Positions 1-8,127 of a DNA stretch of 64,000 bases are shown piece by piece. The notes under the pieces are model-generated. The model ran no database searches. It was given only the letters and a program-made list of their open reading frames with translations, and had not been told where the DNA came from. The stretch comes from Imhoffiella fuscus (lineage in GTDB: Bacteria; Pseudomonadota; Gammaproteobacteria; Chromatiales; Chromatiaceae). Each line of letters begins with the position of its first letter. The first letter of the stretch is position 1. The position numbers and the translations under genes were made by a program. The stretch covers positions 1 to 64,000 of the forward strand of contig NZ_JBHUHX010000039.1 in assembly GCF_042682685.1 (NCBI RefSeq), written 5' to 3'.

Positions 1-14
1 TATCGACCCGTATC

Positions 15-62
15 CGGACTTTCAGTCCGTAGCTTCAACCCACCAGCTTTAGCTGGTGGTTG
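15..62. repeat. Paired hairpins resembling an IS200/IS605-type element end
   Basis: Two close hairpins are visible. The first is CGGACT-TTC-AGTCCG at 15-29. The second is CCACCAGCT-TT-AGCTGGTGG at 40-59. The second hairpin contains the stop codon and last codons of the neighbouring glycosyltransferase gene. Paired subterminal hairpins of this kind are known at ends of IS200/IS605/IS1341-type elements, which lack terminal inverted repeats. No transposase is visible because the window starts here. It could instead be a plain terminator, but there is no T-tract on the minus strand. Confidence 0.4.
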
Positions 63-1026
63 TTGAGTCCATGTCGAAATTAACGCGCTCTTTCTCAACC
101 ACTAAAGGGCGCCTCATGACGTGCGTATGAATTGAAGCGACATACTCACCGATGATGCCGATAAAAAACAATTGCACGGAGGCAAAGAAAAAGACGCTGA
201 TCAGGATCGGCGCCGTTCCGACCGTGAAGTAATCCCAGAAAAAAAGCTTAAGCACCAAATACATAATCGATACGCCCAGGCTGAGCAGGGCCAGCACAAA
301 CCCCGCCATTGTTGCCAAGCGAACCGGTACCTTGGAATGGCTGGTGATGCCGAGCATTGCTAGGTCATAAAGGGTGTAGAAATTATTTTTGGTGATGCCG
401 CGCAGGCGTCTTGGCTGTTCGAACGGGATGGTCGCGTATTCGAAACCAAGCTCGGAAATGAGGCCGCGAAAATACGGATAAGGGTCGTCAATCTTTCTGA
501 TTTCCTCGATCACTGAGCGATCGTATAGCCCGAAGCCAGTGAAATCAGGAATCAACTTGACATCTGAAATGCGCCCGATAGTTCGGTAATAGGTGCGGCG
601 CACGAGAGCCATCAAGAAAGTCTCTCTCGACTGCGGCTTGACACCAACAGCTATTTTATAGCCGGATTCCCATCGCTCTAAGAATTTACCAATCAATTCG
701 GGTGGGTCCTGGAGGTCGGATGCCATCGCAATGACCGCAGCCCCCCTTGCCTGCATGATTGCATGAACCGGCGAGCGGATGTGTCCGAAATTTCTGGTGT
801 TGACGATCAGCTTGATTCTTGGGTTGTTGCGGGCAATTAGCTTGATTTTTTCAACTGTGTGATCAGTCGATGCATTGTCGATAAAGATATGTTCATAGTC
901 ATATTTCGTAAATTGTGCCAGCGCCGCTCCTATTCTTGCTGCAAGTTCGGCGACATTATCCTCTTCGTTGAAGCAGGGGGTGATAATGCTGATGAGCACT
1001 GGGGATTCAGATTCGTCAGACATCAA
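49..1026 (-). CDS. GT2 glycosyltransferase, DPM1/ArnC/GtrB-like, with two C-terminal membrane helices
   Basis: This 325-residue protein starts with the GT2 nucleotide-sugar fold: ITPCFNEEDN at residues 15-24, DNAST near 50 and a DXD-type acidic stretch SDLQDPPE at 103-110. Two hydrophobic segments follow at about 238-262 and 271-296. This is the architecture of enzymes that load a sugar onto polyprenyl phosphate (DPM1, ArnC, GtrB). It probably acts on the inner membrane face and supplies the surface glycan made by the upstream sugar genes. It is the last gene of the minus-strand cluster and overlaps the preceding methyltransferase gene by 4 bp. The last residues (STTTS) are encoded by a hairpin, so the native C-terminus may have been replaced by an insertion. 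Donor and acceptor are unknown. Confidence 0.85.
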   Translation of the reverse strand: MMSDESESPVLISIITPCFNEEDNVAELAARIGAALAQFTKYDYEHIFIDNASTDHTVEKIKLIARNNPRIKLIVNTRNFGHIRSPVHAIMQARGAAVIAMASDLQDPPELIGKFLERWESGYKIAVGVKPQSRETFLMALVRRTYYRTIGRISDVKLIPDFTGFGLYDRSVIEEIRKIDDPYPYFRGLISELGFEYATIPFEQPRRLRGITKNNFYTLYDLAMLGITSHSKVPVRLATMAGFVLALLSLGVSIMYLVLKLFFWDYFTVGTAPILISVFFFASVQLFFIGIIGEYVASIHTHVMRRPLVVEKERVNFDMDSTTTS

Positions 1027-2315
1027 TGCTCGCCCTCGGTAATCGAATGAAATGGGTGCGCGAAGCCTAATGCAATGTAGTCCTCTTTAATTTGATCGGC
1101 GGTGACCGCAGCAGCGCAAATAACCAGTGTATTATCCGGCAGATTCTGCAGCCCAATCTCCGGACTAAGGATGAGTTTACCCGCGAAGCGCAATCCTTGT
1201 TTTTTACTGTCACGATCAACGACAGCCAGAAGAGAATGCAGAGGGAACCAAGGTTCAGTAATGAGCCGCTGCGCGAGAGATCCGGCACCCCACAACACAA
1301 ATGGCGTTTTATCGCCCATAAGCGCAAGCAGGTGGGTACGCAGTTGTGTGACGCCTTCGATGCTTTCCTCAACGTATTTTGCGAGTGAAGAATACAGCGA
1401 CTCACCCGGTTCAAAAGCGGTCATGCCTGTTTCAAAAAGGCCGAAAATTGCGGGATAGTCGACCCCGTTCTGGAGACAAATTTTTTTCTGTCCCATTTCA
1501 ACAATCGACAGTCCCAGCGCATGAGCGAAATATGTTAGCGATCCCCGTCCAAAATGATTGATGTGCTCGGGGTCGAAGAAGTAAAGAGGCGGAAAATTCT
1601 GTAGATCGTATTCTGTGGGATCCGGTAATTCGATATAGATTTTGCCGCCAGGAGCGAGCAAGGCGAGCACCGATTTCAGCACGGCCTGCGCGTCGAATAC
1701 GTGTTCAAGTACATGGCTGAGAATGATCAGGTCGAAAGATGGTTCGTTGTGATCGCTCCACCAAAGATGTTCTGCCGGCAGCACAATAGTGTACGCATTC
1801 ATTCCAGTAGCACGAATTTGCTCCACGCAGACTCGTGATGGGTCAAATCCCGTCAGATCCTCGAAACCATTTTTCCTTAATTCTTTAAGCAATCCACCAT
1901 TGCCGCAGCCAATGTCCGCGATACGCGCGCCTGGTGGCGCATGGCGCGATAGAAATGCGGCTAATATTTCAAGACGTTGACGATCCATCGGCTCATCACC
2001 GCCGCCAGTGGCAACGCTTGGATCTTCGTATTTTGAAAATGATCGGTAATGATCATCGTAGTCAGCTGCCCGCGCCTCTGAGTCGGCGAACCCGCTTCCA
2101 CATCTCCGGCATACCGCTACATCATAGTGCGCAGGCAAAGGTGACGTTTCCGGCAGAACGAAATGCATCTTATGCAGGTAGTGGCACTCATGTGAATGAC
2201 ATGCTGGACAGGGTCGAGTGGATGTCGCCAGGACGACATCCTGTTTTTGTGTTTGCAGAGAGACTCGTTTTTCAGCAAACGGCATAAAGCACACTGTCAA
2301 AGGTATTGGATTCAT
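1023..2315 (-). CDS. SAM-dependent methyltransferase of the sugar C-methyltransferase type
   Basis: The N-terminus carries a zinc-finger-like pair (CPACH near residue 36, CRRCG near 69). A class I SAM-binding motif follows (ADIGCGNGG at about 133-141), and then a C-terminal Rossmann-like part with VLWGAGSLAQ. This three-part layout (zinc-binding, methyltransferase, C-terminal domain) is that of deoxysugar C-methyltransferases such as NovU/TylCIII. In a cluster that makes 4-keto-3,6-dideoxy sugars, a role in C-methylating a keto-sugar is plausible but not proven. The first ATG (2315) lies inside the upstream gene by 44 bp. A second in-frame ATG at 2285 overlaps it by 14 bp and may be the true start, as neither has a strong ribosome-binding site. 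Confidence 0.8.
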   Translation of the reverse strand: MNPIPLTVCFMPFAEKRVSLQTQKQDVVLATSTRPCPACHSHECHYLHKMHFVLPETSPLPAHYDVAVCRRCGSGFADSEARAADYDDHYRSFSKYEDPSVATGGGDEPMDRQRLEILAAFLSRHAPPGARIADIGCGNGGLLKELRKNGFEDLTGFDPSRVCVEQIRATGMNAYTIVLPAEHLWWSDHNEPSFDLIILSHVLEHVFDAQAVLKSVLALLAPGGKIYIELPDPTEYDLQNFPPLYFFDPEHINHFGRGSLTYFAHALGLSIVEMGQKKICLQNGVDYPAIFGLFETGMTAFEPGESLYSSLAKYVEESIEGVTQLRTHLLALMGDKTPFVLWGAGSLAQRLITEPWFPLHSLLAVVDRDSKKQGLRFAGKLILSPEIGLQNLPDNTLVICAAAVTADQIKEDYIALGFAHPFHSITEGEH

Positions 2316-3378
2316 GAATCCGATATGTCAGTTGATACCGGGGCTCAATGCGTTGCAGAAACTCAGGGATTTTCCAGATGTCGTCCCAGCGGTGATAGGC
2401 GGCAATCGCCAAGACTGGCCGGTCCCTGGCGATGATGCCTTGTGCACCTTCGAGGGCGGCGAGTTCGTGGCCTTCGATGTCGAGCTTGATGTAGTCGATG
2501 CGCTGATTCATGAGACAGTCATCCAGTGTCACGCACTGGATGCGGCTTTCGCCGCTGGACATGATCGCGCTGGCCTCACCATTTTCGCATGAGAAAGCAA
2601 GCCATTCTGTGGCGTTCGATAACCCGCAAGGAAAGCCGGTTACCGGAAAACCGAAAGTCCTGGTTTTCCGGGCAAGTTTGGAAAAGTTTGCCGGATCGGG
2701 TTCGAAGACGTAGGCGCCGGCCAGTTGGAGTCGTTCAGCGGCCTGCATCAGGGTGTCGCCATCGTAGGCACCGCCATCGACGTAGACGACCGACCGGCCA
2801 GCCGATGCGAAACGGGCAATGACCTCATCCGGATAATACTGGCAGGTGCCCGATGGCTGAGGCGCCCTTTCTGGCGATGCACCAAGCCGAAAACGCAGCG
2901 TATCCATAAACTGTTGTCGGCTTTGGTCGTCACCGAGCATCTGCAAGGCGCGTTCGATCTGCGGGCGCTTGTCGGCGTAGTGTCTGCGATCAGTCAGCCA
3001 ATAGCGCCAGCCCATTTGTTGCTCGATCACCTCGAAATAATCCTGAGGCAGTCGCAGGCGGTCGATGCCCCGAGCATGGCAAGCGGCCGCCAGCAGACTG
3101 AGATCCGATGCCGCGCTACGATTGAACACCGCCAGCCACATCGGCAATGCACAGAGATTTCTATCCAGATCCTCCAGGGATACAACCGGGACATTGTCGA
3201 TCATGCCAGCCGATTGGCCAGACACCACGAACGCACGCACCGGAATGCCGAGATCCTGCAGAGCGGAAAACACCGCACGCGCGAAATGACCCGCACCGAA
3301 GAGCGTAACCCCGTCATGCCTCGCCTCGTCGATTGTCGCGTTGATCTTTGAACCGATCTCGAAAAAATCGAACATCAT
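2272..3378 (-). CDS. FkbM family methyltransferase with N-terminal Rossmann-like region
   Basis: The C-terminal half of this 368-residue protein has FkbM-family signatures: YVDGGAYDGDT (SAM-binding), YVFEPDP, and YIKLDIEGHE followed by LEGA. The first 100 residues contain a glycine-rich VTLFGAGHFAR motif like a nucleotide-binding fold, often seen joined to FkbM domains in glycan clusters. FkbM enzymes usually O-methylate hydroxyl groups, here probably of a sugar in the surface polysaccharide. The start is well supported: the AGGAGG lies five bases upstream, inside the last codons of the preceding ThDP-enzyme gene, whose TGA directly abuts this ATG. That implies translational coupling. Confidence 0.85.
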   Translation of the reverse strand: MMFDFFEIGSKINATIDEARHDGVTLFGAGHFARAVFSALQDLGIPVRAFVVSGQSAGMIDNVPVVSLEDLDRNLCALPMWLAVFNRSAASDLSLLAAACHARGIDRLRLPQDYFEVIEQQMGWRYWLTDRRHYADKRPQIERALQMLGDDQSRQQFMDTLRFRLGASPERAPQPSGTCQYYPDEVIARFASAGRSVVYVDGGAYDGDTLMQAAERLQLAGAYVFEPDPANFSKLARKTRTFGFPVTGFPCGLSNATEWLAFSCENGEASAIMSSGESRIQCVTLDDCLMNQRIDYIKLDIEGHELAALEGAQGIIARDRPVLAIAAYHRWDDIWKIPEFLQRIEPRYQLTYRIHESNTFDSVLYAVC

Positions 3379-5202
3379 TCAAACCTCCTCGCTTCCAGGG
3401 ACAGAGCGGCGTGGCTTCGCACATTGCGCCACCGCTTCCGCCCGCACGGCTGCAAGCTCCTCGCTTGGAAGAAACGGAAACATATCGTCGAGTTCAGGCG
3501 TGGCGAATGTGCCGTCTTCCAGCATGCGCGATTTGATGCGGGGCTCAAAGGGCTGCTCGGGATCGACATCAATATGGATCAGCGCGGGACCGTCGAGCGT
3601 TAACATTTCATCCAGTTCAGGCAGATCTTCGGGGCCGGAGATACGGGCGGCCTGGAGTCCGTAAGCGCGCGCGAGGGCCGTGTAGTCCGGGAACTCAACG
3701 CCCGAGGCCGGCGTGGCGCCAACGATGCCGCCGAAGAAATTCTCATGCGTCTGGCGGATCGACAGATAGCCGTCGTTGGCGATCAAGATCACCAGCACCC
3801 GCGCGCCCAGCGTCTTCAGTGTCTGCAATTCCTGCACGTTCATCTGGAGGCTGCCGTCGCCGGCCAGGCAGATCACGCGTTTGGTGTCAGCGCCCATCGC
3901 GGCACCGATCGCTGCCGGCAGGTCGTAGCCCATCGAGGCCGAACCCGAGTTGCTGAACAGGCGTTGCCCGGCGTGCAGTCGGCCAACCTGGAATGGCAGG
4001 ATGCAGGCTGAGGCATTGCCGCAGACGACGATGTCGTCATCGCGCAGTTGGCCGAAGACATGATCGACGATGGCATAAGGATTCAGGCGGGGCGCGAGTC
4101 TGTGATGCGGTTGCAAGACCGGATAACGGTCCTGCAAGGCATGACACCAGCGCGCCCAATCGCTGTAGTCGGGCAGGGCGGCGAGTTCGATTTCGGCGGC
4201 CAGGGTGTCAATGAAACGGGCGGCGTTGGCAACGATTTTCAGCGAGGGTCGAACGAACGGTTTGTCGAGTTCGGCCGGATCGATATCGATCTGGATGATG
4301 TCGGCATTCTGGGCGAACGTGGACCAGTTATAGCTGACCTGACGGATGTTGAGGCGAGAGCCGATCACCAGCAGACAATCACAGGCTTGCAGACAGAAAT
4401 TCCCCGCTCGCGTGCCGATCGTGCCGGGACGCCCGGCAAACAGCGGGTGATCGCTGGCGATGAGGTCGTGGGTCCAGGCGGTGGCGATCGGAATCCCGGT
4501 CGCTTCGGCGAGTGTGAGCAAACTGGCCGTTGCGCCAGCGATGCGCACGCCGCTTCCGGCCAGAATCAGCGGCCGTTGTGCGGCGCGCAGGCGCGCGATG
4601 ACCTGTTCGCAATCGCCGATCAGGGTCGGGGATGCCAGCGCAACCGGTGACGGGACGGACGGTATCTCTAGTGCAACGGTCGCGGACTGGATATCGAGCG
4701 GAACCTCAACCCAGGCCGGGCCGGGGCGACCGACCGTCGCCGCCGCGAGCGCGGCGGGGAGCAGGGTGATCAGGTCTTCGGGCCGGCGGGCTACCTCCGC
4801 GTATTTCGTGACTGGCTTCGCCATGTGGATGACCGGGCCTTCCTGATCGCCGAGCTGACGCAAGCCGGGGACCGGAACGAAATCCAGGCAGGTTTCACGT
4901 TTGACCTGTCCGGACAGCACCAGCATCGGCACCGAATCGGTATAGGCACCGAACACGCCGTTGAGCGCATTGATACCGCCGGGACCGGTGGTGACATTGA
5001 CCACGGCGGGTTTGCCGGCGACACGCGCGTAACCCTCGGCCGCCATCGCACAGGCTTGCTCGTGGTGCATGTAGGTGCAGCGCAGTCGGGGATGAGTGCC
5101 GAGCGCATGATTCAGAAACATCGCCCCCCCGCCGGTGACGCAGAACACCTGCTCGATTCCCTGAGCAACCAACCAGTCGGCAATCTGTTGAGAAACATTC
5201 AT
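3379..5202 (-). CDS. Thiamine diphosphate-dependent, acetolactate-synthase-like enzyme (candidate keto-sugar acyl transferase)
   Basis: This 607-residue protein has the full three-domain ThDP layout. The catalytic glutamate lies in HHEQACAMAAEGYAR near residue 47. The central domain has LAGSG and the typical FAGRPG segment. The C-terminal ThDP/Mg site is GDGSLQMN with the downstream NDGY. It resembles acetohydroxyacid synthases, but it sits between an RfbH-type gene and sugar methyltransferase genes, with no valine-pathway genes nearby. The known precedent is YerE, a ThDP flavoenzyme that adds a two-carbon unit from pyruvate to CDP-3,6-dideoxy-4-ketohexose on the way to yersiniose A. I infer a similar role. 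It overlaps the upstream SDR gene by 4 bp. An ordinary 2-oxo-acid carboligase cannot be excluded. Confidence 0.8.
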   Translation of the reverse strand: MNVSQQIADWLVAQGIEQVFCVTGGGAMFLNHALGTHPRLRCTYMHHEQACAMAAEGYARVAGKPAVVNVTTGPGGINALNGVFGAYTDSVPMLVLSGQVKRETCLDFVPVPGLRQLGDQEGPVIHMAKPVTKYAEVARRPEDLITLLPAALAAATVGRPGPAWVEVPLDIQSATVALEIPSVPSPVALASPTLIGDCEQVIARLRAAQRPLILAGSGVRIAGATASLLTLAEATGIPIATAWTHDLIASDHPLFAGRPGTIGTRAGNFCLQACDCLLVIGSRLNIRQVSYNWSTFAQNADIIQIDIDPAELDKPFVRPSLKIVANAARFIDTLAAEIELAALPDYSDWARWCHALQDRYPVLQPHHRLAPRLNPYAIVDHVFGQLRDDDIVVCGNASACILPFQVGRLHAGQRLFSNSGSASMGYDLPAAIGAAMGADTKRVICLAGDGSLQMNVQELQTLKTLGARVLVILIANDGYLSIRQTHENFFGGIVGATPASGVEFPDYTALARAYGLQAARISGPEDLPELDEMLTLDGPALIHIDVDPEQPFEPRIKSRMLEDGTFATPELDDMFPFLPSEELAAVRAEAVAQCAKPRRSVPGSEEV

Positions 5203-6275
5203 GAGGCGTCCGCCTGGATTGCGTGAATGTTGGGGGTGCGCTCAAAAGACGGATCCTGCGCGCGCGCCCAACGCAAGGTGCGCTGTAGCGCCTGATCGAG
5301 CGGTGTCCATACCTCCAGGCCCAGCTCATCGCGAGCGCGTGTGATCGATGGCACATAGCGCGTCGGCGGTTGTCCCGATGGCGTACCCTGAATCCGCACG
5401 CGGTCATCGCCGCCGGCAGTCGCAACCGCATGGGCGAGATCGGCAATGCTCACCGCCACATCGGATCCGACGTTGTAGGGGCGATTCGGCTGGCCGTCGA
5501 GCAGCACCGCGAGCAGCCACACCACCAGATCGGCCGCGTACAGATAGGAACGGTAGGGCGTGCCGTCGCCCTGGATGTCTATAGGTCTGCCGTGCAGCAG
5601 GTCGCGCATGAAATTGCCCACGGCAAAATGCGCGTCGAAGGGCAGGAAGGGGCCAACGAAGGCGAAGCCGCGCGCGATCTTTACCGGCAGACCGGATGCG
5701 GCGCACAGGAACTCAGCCGCGCGCTTGCCTTCGCCGTAAGCGGATGCCGGAGAATTTGGATCGGGAGCGCCTGGGTGGCTTTCGTCCAGGCGCTCGATGT
5801 GTGCCGGCTGGGGGCCATAGACAGCGCCCGAACTCGTCAGCAGCATGGCGGTGCAGCCTGCGTGATCGGCGAATTCCAGTACGCGGCGCGTACCGCTGGT
5901 GATGGTGTCGAACATCAACAGTGGTTGCGTGCGGTTGAGTTGTTCGCTCGCGGCGGTCGCGGTATGGATCACGAACGGAAAGCTGCCGGGAGGCGGAGTG
6001 AAATCCCGCACGTCACCGCGCCACCAATCGAGCGAGTGATGTGTTGCCAACACGCTGGCTCGACGGGTAAATGTCTCGGGATCCCGGCTCAGCACCGTGA
6101 TACGCAGACGCAGATCCAGCCGGTCATCGGCCCAGGTCAGCGCTTCGAGTAGCCAGCGACCGAAGAAGCCGGTGCCGCCCGTGATGAAAAGCCGCTCGCC
6201 AGCGAGTCGCCGCAGCCAAGGCTCGGCACGGGAAACGATGTCGTCGAGATCTGCGGCGAGTGGATTGAGTGACAT
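5199..6275 (-). CDS. NAD(P)-dependent sugar epimerase/dehydratase/reductase (extended SDR)
   Basis: The N-terminal nucleotide-binding motif TGGTGFFGRW (about residues 32-41), the serine region LLTSSGAVYG and the YxxxK motif AYGEGKRAAE identify an extended short-chain dehydrogenase/reductase of 358 residues. It lies directly after the RfbH fusion (3-bp gap) and overlaps the ThDP-enzyme gene by 4 bp, so it very likely acts on the same nucleotide sugar. Candidates are a 4-keto reductase of the RfbJ (abequose) type, a YerF-like reductase of a branched side chain, or a C2 epimerase. Sequence alone does not separate these options. Confidence 0.85.
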   Translation of the reverse strand: MSLNPLAADLDDIVSRAEPWLRRLAGERLFITGGTGFFGRWLLEALTWADDRLDLRLRITVLSRDPETFTRRASVLATHHSLDWWRGDVRDFTPPPGSFPFVIHTATAASEQLNRTQPLLMFDTITSGTRRVLEFADHAGCTAMLLTSSGAVYGPQPAHIERLDESHPGAPDPNSPASAYGEGKRAAEFLCAASGLPVKIARGFAFVGPFLPFDAHFAVGNFMRDLLHGRPIDIQGDGTPYRSYLYAADLVVWLLAVLLDGQPNRPYNVGSDVAVSIADLAHAVATAGGDDRVRIQGTPSGQPPTRYVPSITRARDELGLEVWTPLDQALQRTLRWARAQDPSFERTPNIHAIQADAS

Positions 6276-6278
6276 CGC

Positions 6279-7886
6279 TTATTCACCTACGGCGAAGAAC
6301 TCGCCGAGTCTGTCGACGGTGTAATCGAGCATCTCCCGCGTCAGTCCCGGCCACAAACCAATCCAGAAGGCATCGTTCATCACCCGATCGGTGCCTTCGA
6401 GCGAACCGGCAATGCGGTACTCGCGTCCAGCCATCGATGGCTGACGGATCAGATTGCCGCCGAACAGCAGGCGAGTGCCGATCTTGTGCGCGTCCAGGTA
6501 TTTGATGAGATCGACCCGCGCGATATTCGCTTCGGGTTTGAGCGTGATCGGATAGCCGAACCAGGAGGGGGCGCTGTCCGGCGTTGCCTGCGGTAGTTCG
6601 AGCCATTCGGCGAGCGGTGCCAGGCGTTCGCTCAGGTAGGCGAAGTTGTTTTTGCGCGCCGCGATGAAATCCGGCAACCGATCGAGCTGCGCCAGCCCGC
6701 AGGCGGCCTGCATGTCGGTGATCTTGAGGTTATAGCCCAGGTGCGAATAGGTGTACTTGTGGTCGTAGCCTGGCGGCAGCGCGCCGCGCTGCCAGTCGAA
6801 GCGTTTGCCGCAGGTGTTGTCGCAACCGGGCGCGCAATAACAGTCACGTCCCCAGTCACGCAGGGATTCGAGGATCTTGCGCAACCGTCCACTGTTGGTG
6901 AAGACCGCGCCGCCCTCGCCCATGGTGATGTGGTGAGCGGGGTAGAAGCTCAGGGTGCCGATGTCGCCGAAGGTGCCGACCAGCTTGTCTTGATAGGTCG
7001 AGCCGAGCGCGTCGCAGCAATCCTCGATCAGCCACAGATCATGCTCTCGGGCGATGCGGGTGATCGTGTCCAGGGCGAAGGGGTTGCCGAGTGTGTGTGC
7101 GAGCATGATGGCGCGGGTGCGCGGCCCCAGCGCGGCTTCGATCTTGGTGATATCGATGTTGTAGGTCGGGATCTCGATATCGACGAAGACTGGCACGCAG
7201 CCATTCTGCAGGATCGGGTTCACAGTGGTCGGAAAGCCGGCGGCAACCGTAATGACCTCGTCGCCTGGCCGCAGGGCACGATCGCCAAGTGTCGGCGAGG
7301 TGAGCGCGCTGAAGGCGAGCAGATTGGCCGATGAACCCGAATTCGTCGTCAGCACATGGCGCACGCCGAGAACGTCGGCGAGACGCGACTCGAAGGCGGC
7401 GTTGAAACGCCCGGTGGTTAGCCAGCCGTCGAGGGCGGCCTCGACCATGTTCTGCATCTCGGGGGCGCCGATTACCTTGCCGGCGGGTGGCACCGGCGTT
7501 GCACCCGGTTCGAACGGACCGAGGGCTTGCTTCAACATGGCAAAGTGGGGGATCTCCCCCGTCATCAAGCGACGGTACACCTTTGCCAACGCCCCATCGT
7601 TCAATGTTGCCAATGGCTTCAGCACCAGGCTCTCGTGCAGCAGGAACGGCGTGTCCAAGCGCAAGACGCTGGGAAAGGGGAGCGGCGGTCCGAGGTAATC
7701 CGCCGTCTCTAGGACATATCCCTGCTCTGGATCGTTCGCCGATGTCGTGGTAATGAACAGAAAGCGCACATCACCGTTCGCATCCGGTGCGTTCAGTGCC
7801 AGCGCCGGCCTCGCCTGCCGGGCCGATCGATCGGTGAACGGAAACGGCAGCTTATAGATGCCACCGGCTCGAATGCTAAAGGTCAT
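6279..7886 (-). CDS. rfbH: PemK/MazF-like domain fused to RfbH (CDP-4-keto-6-deoxyglucose 3-dehydrase)
   Basis: Counting from the ATG at 7886, the 535-residue product has two parts. Residues 8 to about 112 look like a PemK/MazF toxin: IYKLPFPFTD, then ARPALALN and a C-terminal LATLNDGALAKVYRRL. From about 120 onward it is a full RfbH/E1 enzyme: SGSSANLL near 183, SFYPAHHITMGEGG with His318 where PLP aminotransferases have lysine, and four cysteines 349/351/355/359 for the iron-sulfur centre. E1 removes the 3-hydroxyl of CDP-4-keto-6-deoxyglucose with an E3 reductase that is not seen here. RfbH proteins usually begin with a short helix where this one has PemK. The start overlaps the antitoxin-like gene by 11 bp; an ATG at 7895 is an alternative. 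Confidence 0.88.
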   Translation of the reverse strand: MTFSIRAGGIYKLPFPFTDRSARQARPALALNAPDANGDVRFLFITTTSANDPEQGYVLETADYLGPPLPFPSVLRLDTPFLLHESLVLKPLATLNDGALAKVYRRLMTGEIPHFAMLKQALGPFEPGATPVPPAGKVIGAPEMQNMVEAALDGWLTTGRFNAAFESRLADVLGVRHVLTTNSGSSANLLAFSALTSPTLGDRALRPGDEVITVAAGFPTTVNPILQNGCVPVFVDIEIPTYNIDITKIEAALGPRTRAIMLAHTLGNPFALDTITRIAREHDLWLIEDCCDALGSTYQDKLVGTFGDIGTLSFYPAHHITMGEGGAVFTNSGRLRKILESLRDWGRDCYCAPGCDNTCGKRFDWQRGALPPGYDHKYTYSHLGYNLKITDMQAACGLAQLDRLPDFIAARKNNFAYLSERLAPLAEWLELPQATPDSAPSWFGYPITLKPEANIARVDLIKYLDAHKIGTRLLFGGNLIRQPSMAGREYRIAGSLEGTDRVMNDAFWIGLWPGLTREMLDYTVDRLGEFFAVGE

Positions 7887-8127
7887 TCCACACATCCTCG
7901 GCGGGATCGGCCAAGACTTGTCGGGCAAAGCCGCTGGTTGCCTGCAAACGGGTGAGTACGATGGCTTCCTCCAACGCCACCGCCGAGTCTCCGGGCCGCG
8001 CGTCTCCGGCTTGGGTGTCTTGCTCCTCGATCACCACCACACGGATCCGTGTGCCCACCGGCCGTGCCACGCGCAGGACGACGGTACCGTTTTCACCGAC
8101 CGTTAGGGTGTGTGACGTGATGGACAT
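7876..8127 (-). CDS. Small antitoxin-like protein upstream of the PemK domain
   Basis: This 83-residue acidic protein has a beta-rich N-terminus (HTLTVGENGTVVLRV, then TRIRVVVIEE). A helical tail follows with FARQVLADPAEDVWNDL. I recognise no specific family. Its size, its position directly before a PemK/MazF-like domain and the short overlaps on both sides (25 bp with rfbG, 11 bp with the fusion) match the normal antitoxin-toxin order. The acidic C-terminal tail with a tryptophan is typical of antitoxins that wrap around a MazF/PemK partner. It appears inserted between rfbG and rfbH, which are normally adjacent. The antitoxin role is inferred from context. Confidence 0.65.
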   Translation of the reverse strand: MSITSHTLTVGENGTVVLRVARPVGTRIRVVVIEEQDTQAGDARPGDSAVALEEAIVLTRLQATSGFARQVLADPAEDVWNDL

